From assembly GCA_964236735.1 (NCBI GenBank), contig CAXSFM010000013.1, positions 68,207-132,206 of the forward strand: a stretch of DNA of 64,000 nucleotides, given 5' to 3'. Each line of letters begins with the position of its first letter. Position 1 is the stretch's first letter. The notes beneath the pieces were generated by a model, which saw only the letters and a list, made by a program, of their open reading frames with translations, did not search any database and had not been told where the DNA came from. Source of the DNA: JAIVJG01 sp964236735 (GTDB taxonomy: Bacteria > Acidobacteriota > Blastocatellia > Pyrinomonadales > Pyrinomonadaceae). A program made the position numbers and the translations under genes. Positions 41,766-49,859 of this stretch are shown here, piece by piece.

Positions 41766-42278
41766 ATGATTGAACAACCTTCTGAGATTCACAGTGCGGG
41801 GGAGATCGCCGCGCGCGTCAAAGCGGTCGCCGCAGAAATTGCGTCGGACACACGCCCGCAGGAATTGACCGTCCTCGCCCCGCTCGAAGACAACTTCATC
41901 TTTCTCGCAGACCTCCTGCGCTCGCTCGATACGCCGCTTCGCACTTCATTTTTACGCTACGACCATCGCTCGCTCGGCGGCGTGCAGGACTTATCTTTCA
42001 TCACGCCGGTTGACATCAAAGGCCGCGATTGCCTGCTCGTCGAAGCCGTGCTCGATACGGGCGTGACGCAGGAATATTTGATGAAGCAACTCGAAGACAG
42101 GGGCGCGGCGCGCGTGCGTCTATGCGTGTTGGTGGACAAACCTGACCGGCGTCGAACACAAATCGAACCGCAATGGCGCGCGTTCGAGTCGCACGAGGAT
42201 TACGTGGTCGGATACGGCCTCGGCTTTCAGGAGCGTTGGCGCGAGTTGCCGTACTTGGCCGCGCTCAAGCGTAGTTAA
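41766..42278 (+). CDS. hpt: Divergent hypoxanthine phosphoribosyltransferase-like protein
   Basis: A 170-aa type-I PRTase recognised by FIFLADLLRSL, CLLVEAVLDTGVTQEYLMKQL, CVLVDKPDRR and EDYVVGYGLGFQERWRELPYL, in the normal position between tilS and ftsH. Three usual active-site segments are altered: LKG-type text reads PLEDN, the flexible-loop SYG reads RYD, and the PRPP motif ED-x-x-DTG reads EA-x-x-DTG. Activity may therefore be changed or regulatory. The ATG at 41766 (MIEQPSE) was preferred over a TTG at 41700; no strong Shine-Dalgarno site is seen for either. Confidence 0.85.
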   Translation: MIEQPSEIHSAGEIAARVKAVAAEIASDTRPQELTVLAPLEDNFIFLADLLRSLDTPLRTSFLRYDHRSLGGVQDLSFITPVDIKGRDCLLVEAVLDTGVTQEYLMKQLEDRGAARVRLCVLVDKPDRRRTQIEPQWRAFESHEDYVVGYGLGFQERWRELPYLAALKRS

Positions 42279-42513
42279 AACGCCGTGCGCGCGGCTGGCC
42301 TTCTCTGCGACTCGTCGCATGTGGTGATTCAGGGAAGGGCACAACGTGGCGTAGCGTATGGGCATCCAAAGAATGCCCGGCTGTCGTATAAGTTTTCGAG
42401 TTAATGGTTCTTTCAAAGACGACGGCGGCGGGCGCGAAATTTCAAGGCGGGTAGCTGAAAAGCGACAAAGGACGCCGAAATAGTTTATTATCGGCGGCGG
42501 AGGCAAAAATATT

Positions 42514-44457
42514 TTGAGTTCCACGGCAAGACAATTAATTTTTTGGGTGCTGATTCTCGTCGGCGCGGTGATGCTCTACACGTTCGTCGTCAACAAGAAG
42601 GGAGCGGAAGCCAAGCCGCTCGCTTACGGCCAACTGATAGACAACATTCGCGAAGGCAAAGTTGAAAAGTTGACGACCAAGCAGTTGGAGGTTGTCTCTT
42701 TTGACAAACAGAAGAACGAGTTTCGCACGCCCATCGAAGGCGACAAGGTCAAAGGCGACCTAATGGCGCTCGCCGTCGAGAAAGATTCCAACGGCAAACA
42801 GCGCGTCAACAATGTGGAGATCGAGCCTTCGGGCGGCGGCACAGCCTGGACGGCGCTCATCTGGTACGGCCCGATTCTGCTGCTCGTCGGTTTCTGGGTT
42901 TTCATGCTGCGACAGATGCAGTCTGGCGGCAACAAGGCTCTCTCCTTCGGAAAGTCGCGCGCCAAGCTTTTGAACAACCAGCAGAAGCGCGTCACGTTTA
43001 AGGACGTGGCCGGCGTTGATGAAGCGAAAGAAGAGTTGCAGGAGATCATCGAGTTTCTCAAGGAGCCGCAAAAGTTTCAGAAACTCGGCGGGCGCATCCC
43101 GAAAGGCGTCCTGATGATGGGGCCTCCGGGCACGGGCAAGACCTTGATGGCGCGTGCCGTCGCAGGTGAGGCGAACGTGCCCTTCTTCTCCATCTCCGGC
43201 TCGGACTTCGTGGAGATGTTCGTCGGCGTCGGCGCATCGCGCGTTCGAGACCTCTTCGAGCAGGGCAAGAAAAACGCGCCATGCATCATTTTCATAGACG
43301 AGATTGACGCGGTCGGTCGCCATCGCGGCGCAGGCTTGGGCGGCGGGCACGACGAGCGCGAGCAGACCTTGAATCAGTTGCTCGTTGAGATGGACGGCTT
43401 CGAGTCGAACGACGGCGTGATTTTGATGGCCTCGACCAACAGGCCGGACGTGCTCGATCCCGCGCTGCTTCGTCCCGGACGCTTTGATCGCCGCGTCGTC
43501 GTCTCGCGTCCTGACGTGCGCGGGCGCGAAGGCATCCTCAAAGTTCACACGCGCAAGATTCCGCTCGGCGAAGACGTTGACATCAACATCATCGCGCGCG
43601 GCACGCCGGGCTTCACCGGCGCGGACATCGCGAACCTTGTCAACGAGGCGGCCTTGAACGCCGCGCGCTACAGCAAGAAGATCGTGATGATGACGGACTT
43701 CGAGTTGGCGAAAGACAAAGTGCTGATGGGCGCGGAGCGCAAGAGCATGGTCATTACCAACGAGGAAAAGCGCATCACGGCTTATCACGAAGCGGGGCAC
43801 ACGCTCGTCGGCCTCAAAGTGCCAAACGCCGATCCCGTCCATAAGGTGACGATTATCCCGCGCGGCATGGCGCTCGGCCTGACGCAGCAACTGCCCGAAG
43901 GCGACCGTCATAACTACTCGAAGGAATATCTCGTCGGGCAGATCGCCATCCTGATGGGTGGGCGCATCGCCGAGGAAGTTTTCCTCGACAGCATCACGAC
44001 CGGCGCGTCGAACGATCTTGAGCGTGCGACCGAACTGGCGCGCGCGATGGTCTGCGAGTACGGCATGTCGGAGTTGGGGCCGCTCACTTTCGGCAAGAAG
44101 GAAGAGCAGATTTTCCTGGGGCGTGAAATCGCGCAGCATCGTGATTTCTCTGAGGACACGGCGATCAGGATTGATCAGGAAGTCAGAAAAATCGTCAACG
44201 AGCAGTACGAGCGAGCGCGCAACATCATCGTCGAGAATCGCGACACGATGGTGCGCCTGACCGAAACTCTGCTTGAGCGCGAGACGCTCGACGGCGTGCA
44301 GATACGCCGCATCGTCGCCGGCCTCCCGCTCGACGAAGTGGAAGCTTTGCCACAATCGAAAGACGATCAGGGTCGCCCGCAACTGAAAGAACCGGCGGTC
44401 AATCCGCTCAAACCGATTTTGCCGCCGATCACGGGCAGCAATCCCGCCACCGCCTAG
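42514..44457 (+). CDS. ftsH: ATP-dependent zinc metalloprotease FtsH
   Basis: A 647-aa membrane-anchored AAA protease that degrades unassembled membrane and regulatory proteins. Transmembrane helices lie at about 8-26 and 115-133, flanking a small periplasmic domain. Walker A GPPGTGKT is at 203-210, and Walker B is in IIFIDEIDAVG. The SRH reads STNRPDVLDPALLRPGRFDRRV, and the zinc site HEAGH is at 425-429 with a downstream Asp in ASNDLERATELAR. A Pro-rich tail follows. It starts with TTG at 42514; GGAGG lies about 10 bp upstream. Confidence 0.97.
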   Translation: MSSTARQLIFWVLILVGAVMLYTFVVNKKGAEAKPLAYGQLIDNIREGKVEKLTTKQLEVVSFDKQKNEFRTPIEGDKVKGDLMALAVEKDSNGKQRVNNVEIEPSGGGTAWTALIWYGPILLLVGFWVFMLRQMQSGGNKALSFGKSRAKLLNNQQKRVTFKDVAGVDEAKEELQEIIEFLKEPQKFQKLGGRIPKGVLMMGPPGTGKTLMARAVAGEANVPFFSISGSDFVEMFVGVGASRVRDLFEQGKKNAPCIIFIDEIDAVGRHRGAGLGGGHDEREQTLNQLLVEMDGFESNDGVILMASTNRPDVLDPALLRPGRFDRRVVVSRPDVRGREGILKVHTRKIPLGEDVDINIIARGTPGFTGADIANLVNEAALNAARYSKKIVMMTDFELAKDKVLMGAERKSMVITNEEKRITAYHEAGHTLVGLKVPNADPVHKVTIIPRGMALGLTQQLPEGDRHNYSKEYLVGQIAILMGGRIAEEVFLDSITTGASNDLERATELARAMVCEYGMSELGPLTFGKKEEQIFLGREIAQHRDFSEDTAIRIDQEVRKIVNEQYERARNIIVENRDTMVRLTETLLERETLDGVQIRRIVAGLPLDEVEALPQSKDDQGRPQLKEPAVNPLKPILPPITGSNPATA

Positions 44458-44470
44458 CAGAAGGCAAAAG

Positions 44471-44530
44471 TAAAAAGGAAAAAGGCAAAAGTAAAGACTT
44501 GGTTCTTTACTTTTGCCTTTTTCCTTTTTA
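44471..44530. repeat. Perfect 26-bp inverted repeat (TTTGCCT/TTTACTT words)
   Basis: Arms 44471-44496 and 44505-44530 are exact reverse complements with an 8-nt loop. The words are 7 nt (CTTTACT, TTTGCCT, TTTTCCT). The right arm is T-rich, so the hairpin may also end ftsH transcription. It lies 10 bp before the folP start. The same words recur at 55838-55940. Confidence 0.95.
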
Positions 44531-44540
44531 TGTTGCTGTG

Positions 44541-45431
44541 ATGAAACGTCAATGGAAGCTGCCGCGCCACACGCTCACGCTCGGCGGGCGCACGCTCGTG
44601 ATGGGCATCATCAATCTCACGCCCGACAGTTTCAGTGAAGGCCGAGAAGGTCTCACCGCAGGCGGGAGATGGTTCACGCGCAAGCGTGCGTGGGATGACG
44701 CCGAACGGATGATCGAGAACGGCGTGGACATCATTGACATCGGCGGCGAATCCACGAGGCCGGGCGCGAGCGTGGTCTCGGAAGAGGAAGAAATTCGGCG
44801 CGTCGAGAAGTATCTCAACGTCTTGATTCTGTTCAATAGCAAAGTCCCTTACTCGATTGACACGACCAAAGCCGCCGTCGCTCGTGTCGCGCTCGATGCG
44901 GGCGTAGAGATCGTCAATGACATCTCCGGTCTCCGTTTCGATCCGGCCATTGCGGAGACGGCGGCCAGTTATGATGCGGGCTTAATCCTCATGCACTCGC
45001 GCGGCACTTTCGAGACGATGCACAAACAGGAGCCGGTCGCAGACATCATCGCTGAAGTTTCCGGCGGCTGGCGTCAGAGCATCGAGGAAGCCGAGCGGCG
45101 CGGCGTCCGCCGCGAGAAGATCGTCCTCGACCCCGGCATCGGCTTCAGTAAAACCTCGCCGCAGAACATCGAACTCATCGCCAAACTGGATGAACTGGCG
45201 CGCGAGTTCCCGGATTTTCCGCTGCTCGTCGGAACTTCGCGCAAGTCTTTTATCGGCCAACTGCTTGGCGGCGCGCCCGTCAACAAACGCATCTACGGCA
45301 CGATGGCTTCCATCGCAGCCGCTGTGATGAACGGCGCGGCCATCGTCCGCGTCCACGATGTGCGCGCCGCCGTGCAAACAGTGCGGGTGGTGGATGCCAT
45401 TAAAAAAGCGCACAGCAGAGAGCGCGTTTGA
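44541..45431 (+). CDS. folP: Dihydropteroate synthase
   Basis: A 296-aa TIM-barrel enzyme joining p-aminobenzoate to the pterin pyrophosphate in folate synthesis. Signatures are LVMGIINLTPDSFSEG (first DHPS signature), GVDIIDIGGESTRPGASVVSEEEEIRRV (second), YSIDTTKAAVARVALDAGVEIVNDISG, DPGIGFSKT and LLVGTSRKSFIG. The ATG at 44541 (MKRQWKLP) was chosen because the in-frame upstream codons (LYFCLFPFYVAV) come from the palindrome. No Shine-Dalgarno site is evident. Confidence 0.95.
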   Translation: MKRQWKLPRHTLTLGGRTLVMGIINLTPDSFSEGREGLTAGGRWFTRKRAWDDAERMIENGVDIIDIGGESTRPGASVVSEEEEIRRVEKYLNVLILFNSKVPYSIDTTKAAVARVALDAGVEIVNDISGLRFDPAIAETAASYDAGLILMHSRGTFETMHKQEPVADIIAEVSGGWRQSIEEAERRGVRREKIVLDPGIGFSKTSPQNIELIAKLDELAREFPDFPLLVGTSRKSFIGQLLGGAPVNKRIYGTMASIAAAVMNGAAIVRVHDVRAAVQTVRVVDAIKKAHSRERV

Positions 45432-45497
45432 CATGGCGGCGAAGGCGGTCTTATCGTGCAACGTCCGCTCAACGTTCAAACACAGTCCGCGAGGTAT

Positions 45498-46061
45498 ATG
45501 TCCGTGATGACTTTGAGTCGCAAAATTTTGCGCGCGGCGGCATTGCTCGGTCTCTTCTGCTGCGTCTCCGGCTTTCGTGGCTGCTACAAACCCGTGACCC
45601 GCAGCGGGCTGCCCGAACACATCCGCACCATTGCCGTTCCCGCATTCCAGAATAACGCCCTGCGCTACAAAATAGAGTCGCGTTTCACTGACGCCGTGTC
45701 GAACGAGATTATCCGGCGCGGCAAAGGCTTGCGCGTGCAGAGCGAGCGAGAAGGCGCGGATGCGGTCGTGGACGGAGTCATCAAGGGCTTCGGTTTCTCA
45801 GGCGTGCTGCTCGACAATCGCGGGCGCGCGCGAATTTTTGAAGTGACCATCACCGCCGCCGTCACCGTCCGCGATCAGGTGCGGAACCGCGTCCTCTACG
45901 ACAATCAGGATTACGTCTTTCGCGGCGAGTTCGAGTTCACGGACGACCCGCGCTCGTTCTTCAACGAGGAAGACCCCGCCGTGCAGAGGCTCGCGCGCAG
46001 CTTCGCCGAAAGCCTTGTCTCCAATCTCATCAACGGCTTCGGCGTCAACGAAGAACCATGA
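45498..46061 (+). CDS. lptE: LptE-like outer-membrane LPS-assembly lipoprotein
   Basis: A 187-aa exported protein. The N-terminal hydrophobic segment (ILRAAALLGLFCCVSGFRGC) ends at a Cys that may be lipidated, though the lipobox (FRGC) is atypical at -3. The mature part has the LptE pattern: YKPVTRSGLPEHIRTIAVPAFQNNALRYKIESRFTDAVSNEIIRRGKGLRV, then DAVVDGVIKGFGFSGVLLDNRGRARIFEVTITAAVTV. LptE plugs LptD in LPS export, which supports a diderm LPS-type envelope. The start at ATG 45498 follows GAGG closely; ATG 45507 is an alternative. holA follows downstream, as in many genomes. Confidence 0.85.
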   Translation: MSVMTLSRKILRAAALLGLFCCVSGFRGCYKPVTRSGLPEHIRTIAVPAFQNNALRYKIESRFTDAVSNEIIRRGKGLRVQSEREGADAVVDGVIKGFGFSGVLLDNRGRARIFEVTITAAVTVRDQVRNRVLYDNQDYVFRGEFEFTDDPRSFFNEEDPAVQRLARSFAESLVSNLINGFGVNEEP

Positions 46062-46066
46062 ACAGC

Positions 46067-46104
46067 AATGATGAATGCGGAATGATGAGTGATGAATGAC
46101 TGAA
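46067..46104. repeat. Single arm of the ATGATGA heptamer repeat
   Basis: A run of AATGATGAATG/AATGATGAGTGATGA words after lptE without an obvious complementary arm. The following DNA up to the holA start (CACTGACTACTG) resembles another word family. Confidence 0.55.
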
Positions 46105-46173
46105 GAAGTTGAGCGATATTTTGAGCCATTTTGCTACTTGCTGTCCGCTAATTTCTAGCCACTGACTACTGCA

Positions 46174-47184
46174 ATGAGTCTTCATTCGCGTGATGAATTA
46201 AAACGCGCGCTCAAAGGCGGGCGCATCGAGCCGCTCTATTTACTCTTCGGGGCGGAGGGGTTTTTGCGCGATGCGGCGGCGCGCGTCATCACAGATATGG
46301 CATTGAAGGATGCCGCGTTGCGCGAGTTCAACGATGCGACCTTCAGTCTGTCGAGCGTGGACGTGCAGCAGGCCATCGCCGCCGCCGAACAATTGCCGAT
46401 GATGGGCGCGCGGCGCGTCGTTCGCATCAACGACTTCGCACGCCTGCGCGAGTCGGATGAAGAAGCCCTGACTCGCTATCTCGCGCGTCCCGTCGAGTCA
46501 ACGACCGTGATTTTCGTCGCGGACGATTTGGACAAGCGGCGCAAACTCAGCAAGACGCTGCTCGCAACCTGCACGAGCGTCGAGTTCGCCCCGCTCTCAG
46601 ACGGCGATCTGGCGGTGTGGGCGAAGTCGCGTCTAAAAGAGTTGAAGGCGGAGACGGACGAGCGGACGCTGCGGCAAATCATCGCGCTCGTCGGACAGAG
46701 CGTGCGGCGTCTGGCGACGGAGTTGGATAAACTCGCGACCGCCGCGCTCCCGTCCGGTTATATCTCGATGGAGTTGGTTGACGAACTCGTCGGACGCTCG
46801 CGCGGGCTGTCAAATTTCGAGTTGACGGATCACCTCATCGCGCGCAATCGCAAACGCTCGTTGGAAACGTTGCGCCGCCTGCTCGACGATGGGACGGAGC
46901 CGCTCATGCTCATCGGTTTGCTCGCCAGCAATTTTCATCGTCTCGCGCTCGCCAAAGGTTTGATGGCGCAGGGCGCGCCGGAGCAGGAAGTGTTTCGCGT
47001 CGTGAGTATGCCCTTCAACGCGCGCAAAGATTTTATCGCATCAGCCATCCGCGCCGACGCGGGCCAACTCGCGCGCCGCATCCAGAGAATCGCTGCCGCA
47101 GACCTCTCCATCAAATCTTCAGGGGGCGGCCCGAAGGGCGCGCGCTTGCAACTCGAACTGCTCGTCTGCGAACTGTCGAGTTAA
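46174..47184 (+). CDS. holA: DNA polymerase III subunit delta
   Basis: A 336-aa clamp-loader subunit that opens the sliding clamp. The N-terminal AAA-like domain contains IEPLYLLFGAEGFLRDAAARVI and QAIAAAEQLPMMGARRVVRINDFARL. The lid and C-terminal collar region has TALPSGYISMELVDELVGRSRGLSNFELTDHLIARNRKRSLETLRRLLDDGTEPLMLIGLLASNFHRLALAKGL. Length and pattern fit HolA. Its stop overlaps by 4 bp (TTAA) the stop of the convergent unknown gene. Confidence 0.93.
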   Translation: MSLHSRDELKRALKGGRIEPLYLLFGAEGFLRDAAARVITDMALKDAALREFNDATFSLSSVDVQQAIAAAEQLPMMGARRVVRINDFARLRESDEEALTRYLARPVESTTVIFVADDLDKRRKLSKTLLATCTSVEFAPLSDGDLAVWAKSRLKELKAETDERTLRQIIALVGQSVRRLATELDKLATAALPSGYISMELVDELVGRSRGLSNFELTDHLIARNRKRSLETLRRLLDDGTEPLMLIGLLASNFHRLALAKGLMAQGAPEQEVFRVVSMPFNARKDFIASAIRADAGQLARRIQRIAAADLSIKSSGGGPKGARLQLELLVCELSS

Positions 47185-47621
47185 AAGTCCAGCGGCTTTA
47201 CATCCGGCTTAACCCAACGCGCGTGCGCCTCCTCAGAGTTAATCAATTCTCGACTGTAATATTCAAAAAGAATTTCTTTGTCGCGACACGATGCGATCAG
47301 TTCATTCGCCAGTTGCGCGAGCGGGCGGGAAGTGTCGGACTGCGCGACGAACGCGCTGACGCGACGCATCCAGAAGACGGTCAGCGTTTCGTGATAGACG
47401 CGCGGGTCAATATTGTGTCGCAAGAGATAACTGTGAATGCTCTGGCGCATTCGCCGCAGAGCTTCCTGTTCGGGAAACCGCAGCAGATAGAACAGAGAGA
47501 CGGTCAGGTGCGGGATGTGTTTGAACTCAGACGGCGGAAGTTCGCCGGACTCGAATCTGCGAACTACATCTTCCACTTCCGAGTCGCCGCCATAATAATC
47601 ACCACCACTTTTGTCATTCAT
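47181..47621 (-). CDS. Conserved-looking protein of unknown function
   Basis: This 146-aa soluble helical protein contains FESGELPPSEFKHIPHLTVSLFYLLRFPEQEALRRMRQSIHSYLLRHNIDPRVYHETLTVFWMRRV. The pairing of an H-x2-H segment with a later YHETLT block is, from memory, the hallmark of a widespread uncharacterised family whose His and Glu residues could bind a metal. I know of no function. It lies downstream of rpsT on the minus strand, after a terminator, and converges tail to tail on holA. Confidence 0.75.
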   Translation of the reverse strand: MNDKSGGDYYGGDSEVEDVVRRFESGELPPSEFKHIPHLTVSLFYLLRFPEQEALRRMRQSIHSYLLRHNIDPRVYHETLTVFWMRRVSAFVAQSDTSRPLAQLANELIASCRDKEILFEYYSRELINSEEAHARWVKPDVKPLDF

Positions 47622-47664
47622 ACGCTTCTCCCTCCGTCAGCGCGTGATGAAATACGAGCGCGCA

Positions 47665-47712
47665 CAAAAAACGAGGCGAACCGAATTGCTTCGATCCGCC
47701 CCGACTTTTTTT
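47665..47712. terminator. Bidirectional terminator after rpsT
   Basis: GAGGCGAACCGAA and TTCGATCCGCCCC pair imperfectly. T runs are present on both strands (TTTTTTT after the stem on plus, TTTTTT on minus). It lies directly downstream of rpsT. Confidence 0.65.
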
Positions 47713-47725
47713 GATAACAGATGCG

Positions 47726-47992
47726 TTACTTTGACGACGCTGACTGATTGGCGCGCACAGTGAGCCGCGACTTGTAGCGCGCGGCGGCGTTGCGATGAAG
47801 CACGCCCTTCTGCACGGCCTTATCAATCAACGAGATGGTCGCGGGGAGCAACTCCTGCGTCCCTTCGCCGCTGTCGAGCGCAGCGCGCAAATTCTTGACG
47901 CCAGTTCGCAGGCGGCCACGATTGCCGCGATTAATCACGCGGCGCTTCTCGTTCTGGCGCATTCTTTTTTCAGATGACTTATGATTTGGCAT
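47726..47992 (-). CDS. rpsT: 30S ribosomal protein S20
   Basis: An 88-aa basic ribosomal protein. It begins MPNHKSSEKRMRQNEKRRVINRGNRGRLRTGVKNLRAAL and continues with LPATISLIDKAVQKGVLHRNAAARYKSRLTVR, the conserved helical-hairpin text of S20 that binds 16S rRNA. Length is normal. It is monocistronic with its own terminator downstream, which is usual for rpsT. Confidence 0.97.
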   Translation of the reverse strand: MPNHKSSEKRMRQNEKRRVINRGNRGRLRTGVKNLRAALDSGEGTQELLPATISLIDKAVQKGVLHRNAAARYKSRLTVRANQSASSK

Positions 47993-48288
47993 TTCCGTTC
48001 TCTTTACTCCGTCTTTGATTAACTGTTCGTCTCGAATTCATCTTTTGCGCTTGTCATGTACACTGAAGAATCTTCGCCTCACGCAAAGCGGAAAGTATAG
48101 GGGCTACTGGTGGACAGTGTCAAGACACGGGCACATGCGATTGTCCTGTAAATCCTATCGTTGACACCCGCGCGCAACGTGTTGTAGCGTCATGGGTGAA
48201 ATGGTTCAAAGCAATTTCTTCGCCCCTCATCCAACTGCCCGCGCGGCACACACAAGGCCGACCCGCAACAAGGAGTAAACAGCCACTT

Positions 48289-49245
48289 TTGAAGAAGATA
48301 GAACTTCCGCCCAGAGGCATCGAGACGCTCTTCGGCGTCCACGATCAAAACATCAAGTACCTCGAAACGCTGCTGGATGTGCGCGTCAACGCGCGCGGCC
48401 AAGACCTCTCGATTGACGGCGACCCGAAAGATGTGGAGACCGCCGAGCGCGTCATCGAAGACTTCGCCGCGCTTTTCGCCGAAGGCAAGACTTTCACCGA
48501 CCGCGAACTCCGCGAAGCCTTCGCACAAATCGCCGAAGACCGCGCCTATACCCTGCGCGACTATTTCACGAAGGCGCGCTTCAATCCATCCGGCAAAAAA
48601 CAGGTCGCGCCGAAAACGGCCAACCAGCGTCGCTACATCGAGGCGATGCAGAATCGTGATGTCGTCTTCGGAATAGGAGTCGCCGGAACGGGGAAAACTT
48701 ATTTGGCTGTGGCGATGGCGGTGCAGGCTTTGATGCAGAAACAGGTGAGCCGCATCGTGCTGGCGCGCCCGGCGGTGGAAGCGGGCGAGCGTCTGGGATT
48801 TCTGCCGGGCGACTTGCAGGAAAAGGTTGACCCGTACCTGCGCCCGCTCTACGACGCACTGTTCGATTTGATGGATGCCGAGCGCGTGACGAAGCTTCTG
48901 GAGAAGCGCGTCATCGAAGTCGCGCCGCTGGCTTTCATGAGGGGTCGTACCCTTGCGGATGCTTTCATCATCCTCGACGAAGCGCAGAACACGACGAGCG
49001 AGCAGATGAAAATGTTTCTGACGCGCATCGGGTTCGGCTCGAAGGCCGTCATCACGGGCGACGTGACGCAGATTGATTTGCCGACGGGCAAGCGGAGCGG
49101 CCTGATCGAAGCCGAGCGCGTGCTGGCGGGCGTCGAAGATGTTGATTTCATTTACTTCACGGACAAGGATGTCGTGCGTCACAAGCTCGTCCAGATGATT
49201 ATTAAGGCCTACGAAAAACATCAGACGCGCAACGGGCAGATTTGA
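48289..49245 (+). CDS. phoH: PhoH-family ATPase
   Basis: This 318-aa protein has a small N-terminal KH-like part (IKYLETLLDVRVNARGQDLSIDGDPKDVETAERVIEDF) and a PhoH P-loop ATPase domain. That domain carries Walker A GIGVAGTGKTYLAV, VLARPAVEAGERLGFLPGDLQEKVDPYLRPLYDAL, and Walker B AFIILDEAQNTT. It is probably an RNA helicase or ribosome-linked ATPase; it is next to ybeY, its usual partner. The TTG at 48289 was chosen because AAGGAG lies upstream and homology starts here. A GTG at 48196 would add 31 unlikely residues. Confidence 0.92.
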   Translation: MKKIELPPRGIETLFGVHDQNIKYLETLLDVRVNARGQDLSIDGDPKDVETAERVIEDFAALFAEGKTFTDRELREAFAQIAEDRAYTLRDYFTKARFNPSGKKQVAPKTANQRRYIEAMQNRDVVFGIGVAGTGKTYLAVAMAVQALMQKQVSRIVLARPAVEAGERLGFLPGDLQEKVDPYLRPLYDALFDLMDAERVTKLLEKRVIEVAPLAFMRGRTLADAFIILDEAQNTTSEQMKMFLTRIGFGSKAVITGDVTQIDLPTGKRSGLIEAERVLAGVEDVDFIYFTDKDVVRHKLVQMIIKAYEKHQTRNGQI

Positions 49246-49250
49246 GGGAG

Positions 49251-49335
49251 AGAGTGATAAGTAATAAGTGATAAGTGATGAGTGATGAGTAAAAACATGT
49301 CTTAACTCATCACTTATCACTCATCACTTATCACT
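49251..49335. repeat. Heptamer-type inverted repeat (TGATAAG/TGATGAG words)
   Basis: The left arm (49251-49290) is AGTGATA/AGTAATA/AGTGATG repeated. The right arm (49305-49335) is its complement with ACTCATC/ACTTATC words, and the loop is about 14 nt. It lies between phoH and ybeY; the ybeY ATG follows 8 bp later without a Shine-Dalgarno site. Confidence 0.9.
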
Positions 49336-49343
49336 GCTTTTGT

Positions 49344-49772
49344 ATGATCGAGATTGTGAACAGGCAGCGAAGCCGCGCGCTGGAGATCGAGCGTTGGGAA
49401 AAGTTCACGCGACGCGCGCTCGATAAAATCGGCGTTGATAAAGACATGGGGGCGACCGTCGCGTTCGTCTCTGATCGCGCGATGCGTGTGCTGAACAAAA
49501 AGTTTCGGGGACGCACGGGGATGACGGACGTGCTCTCGTTTCCGGCGGAGCAGGCGGAGTGGGAGAAGGCCGAAGGCGAGAGTCTGGGCGATGTCGTCAT
49601 CTCCGTCGAGCGCGCAGAGGCGCAGGCCGCCGAGCATGGACTCGACTTCGATGCGGAAGTAGCGCAACTGATTCTCCACGGCCTGCTTCATCTGCGCGGC
49701 TATGATCACGAGATTGACGATGGTGAAATGAACGCTCTCGAACTCTCCCTGCGCCGCCGTCTTGGAATATGA
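49344..49772 (+). CDS. ybeY: Endoribonuclease YbeY
   Basis: A 142-aa metal-dependent RNase acting in 16S rRNA maturation and ribosome quality control. The diagnostic zinc motif is LILHGLLHLRGYDHE (H-x3-H-x5-H), preceded by AMRVLNKKFRGRTGMTDVLSFPAE and LGDVVISVERAEAQAAEHGLDFDAEVA. Length is normal. It sits in the phoH-ybeY-corC order found in many bacteria, but each junction is occupied by a palindromic repeat. Confidence 0.95.
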   Translation: MIEIVNRQRSRALEIERWEKFTRRALDKIGVDKDMGATVAFVSDRAMRVLNKKFRGRTGMTDVLSFPAEQAEWEKAEGESLGDVVISVERAEAQAAEHGLDFDAEVAQLILHGLLHLRGYDHEIDDGEMNALELSLRRRLGI

Positions 49773-49783
49773 TTGTGAGAGAA

Positions 49784-49856
49784 TAGCAAATAGCAATCAG
49801 CAGTCAGCGATCAGTTAGAGAAAGTCTAAAGCTGATTGCTGACTGCTGACCGCTTT
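49784..49856. repeat. Heptamer-type inverted repeat (GCTGACT/GCTGATT words)
   Basis: The left arm (49792-49818) is a run of AGCAATC/AGCAGTC/AGCGATC words. The right arm (49826-49854) is its complement, and the loop is about 7 nt. It lies between ybeY and the CorC-like gene; the ATG of the latter begins 5 bp after the arm. Confidence 0.9.
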
Positions 49857-49859
49857 CTT

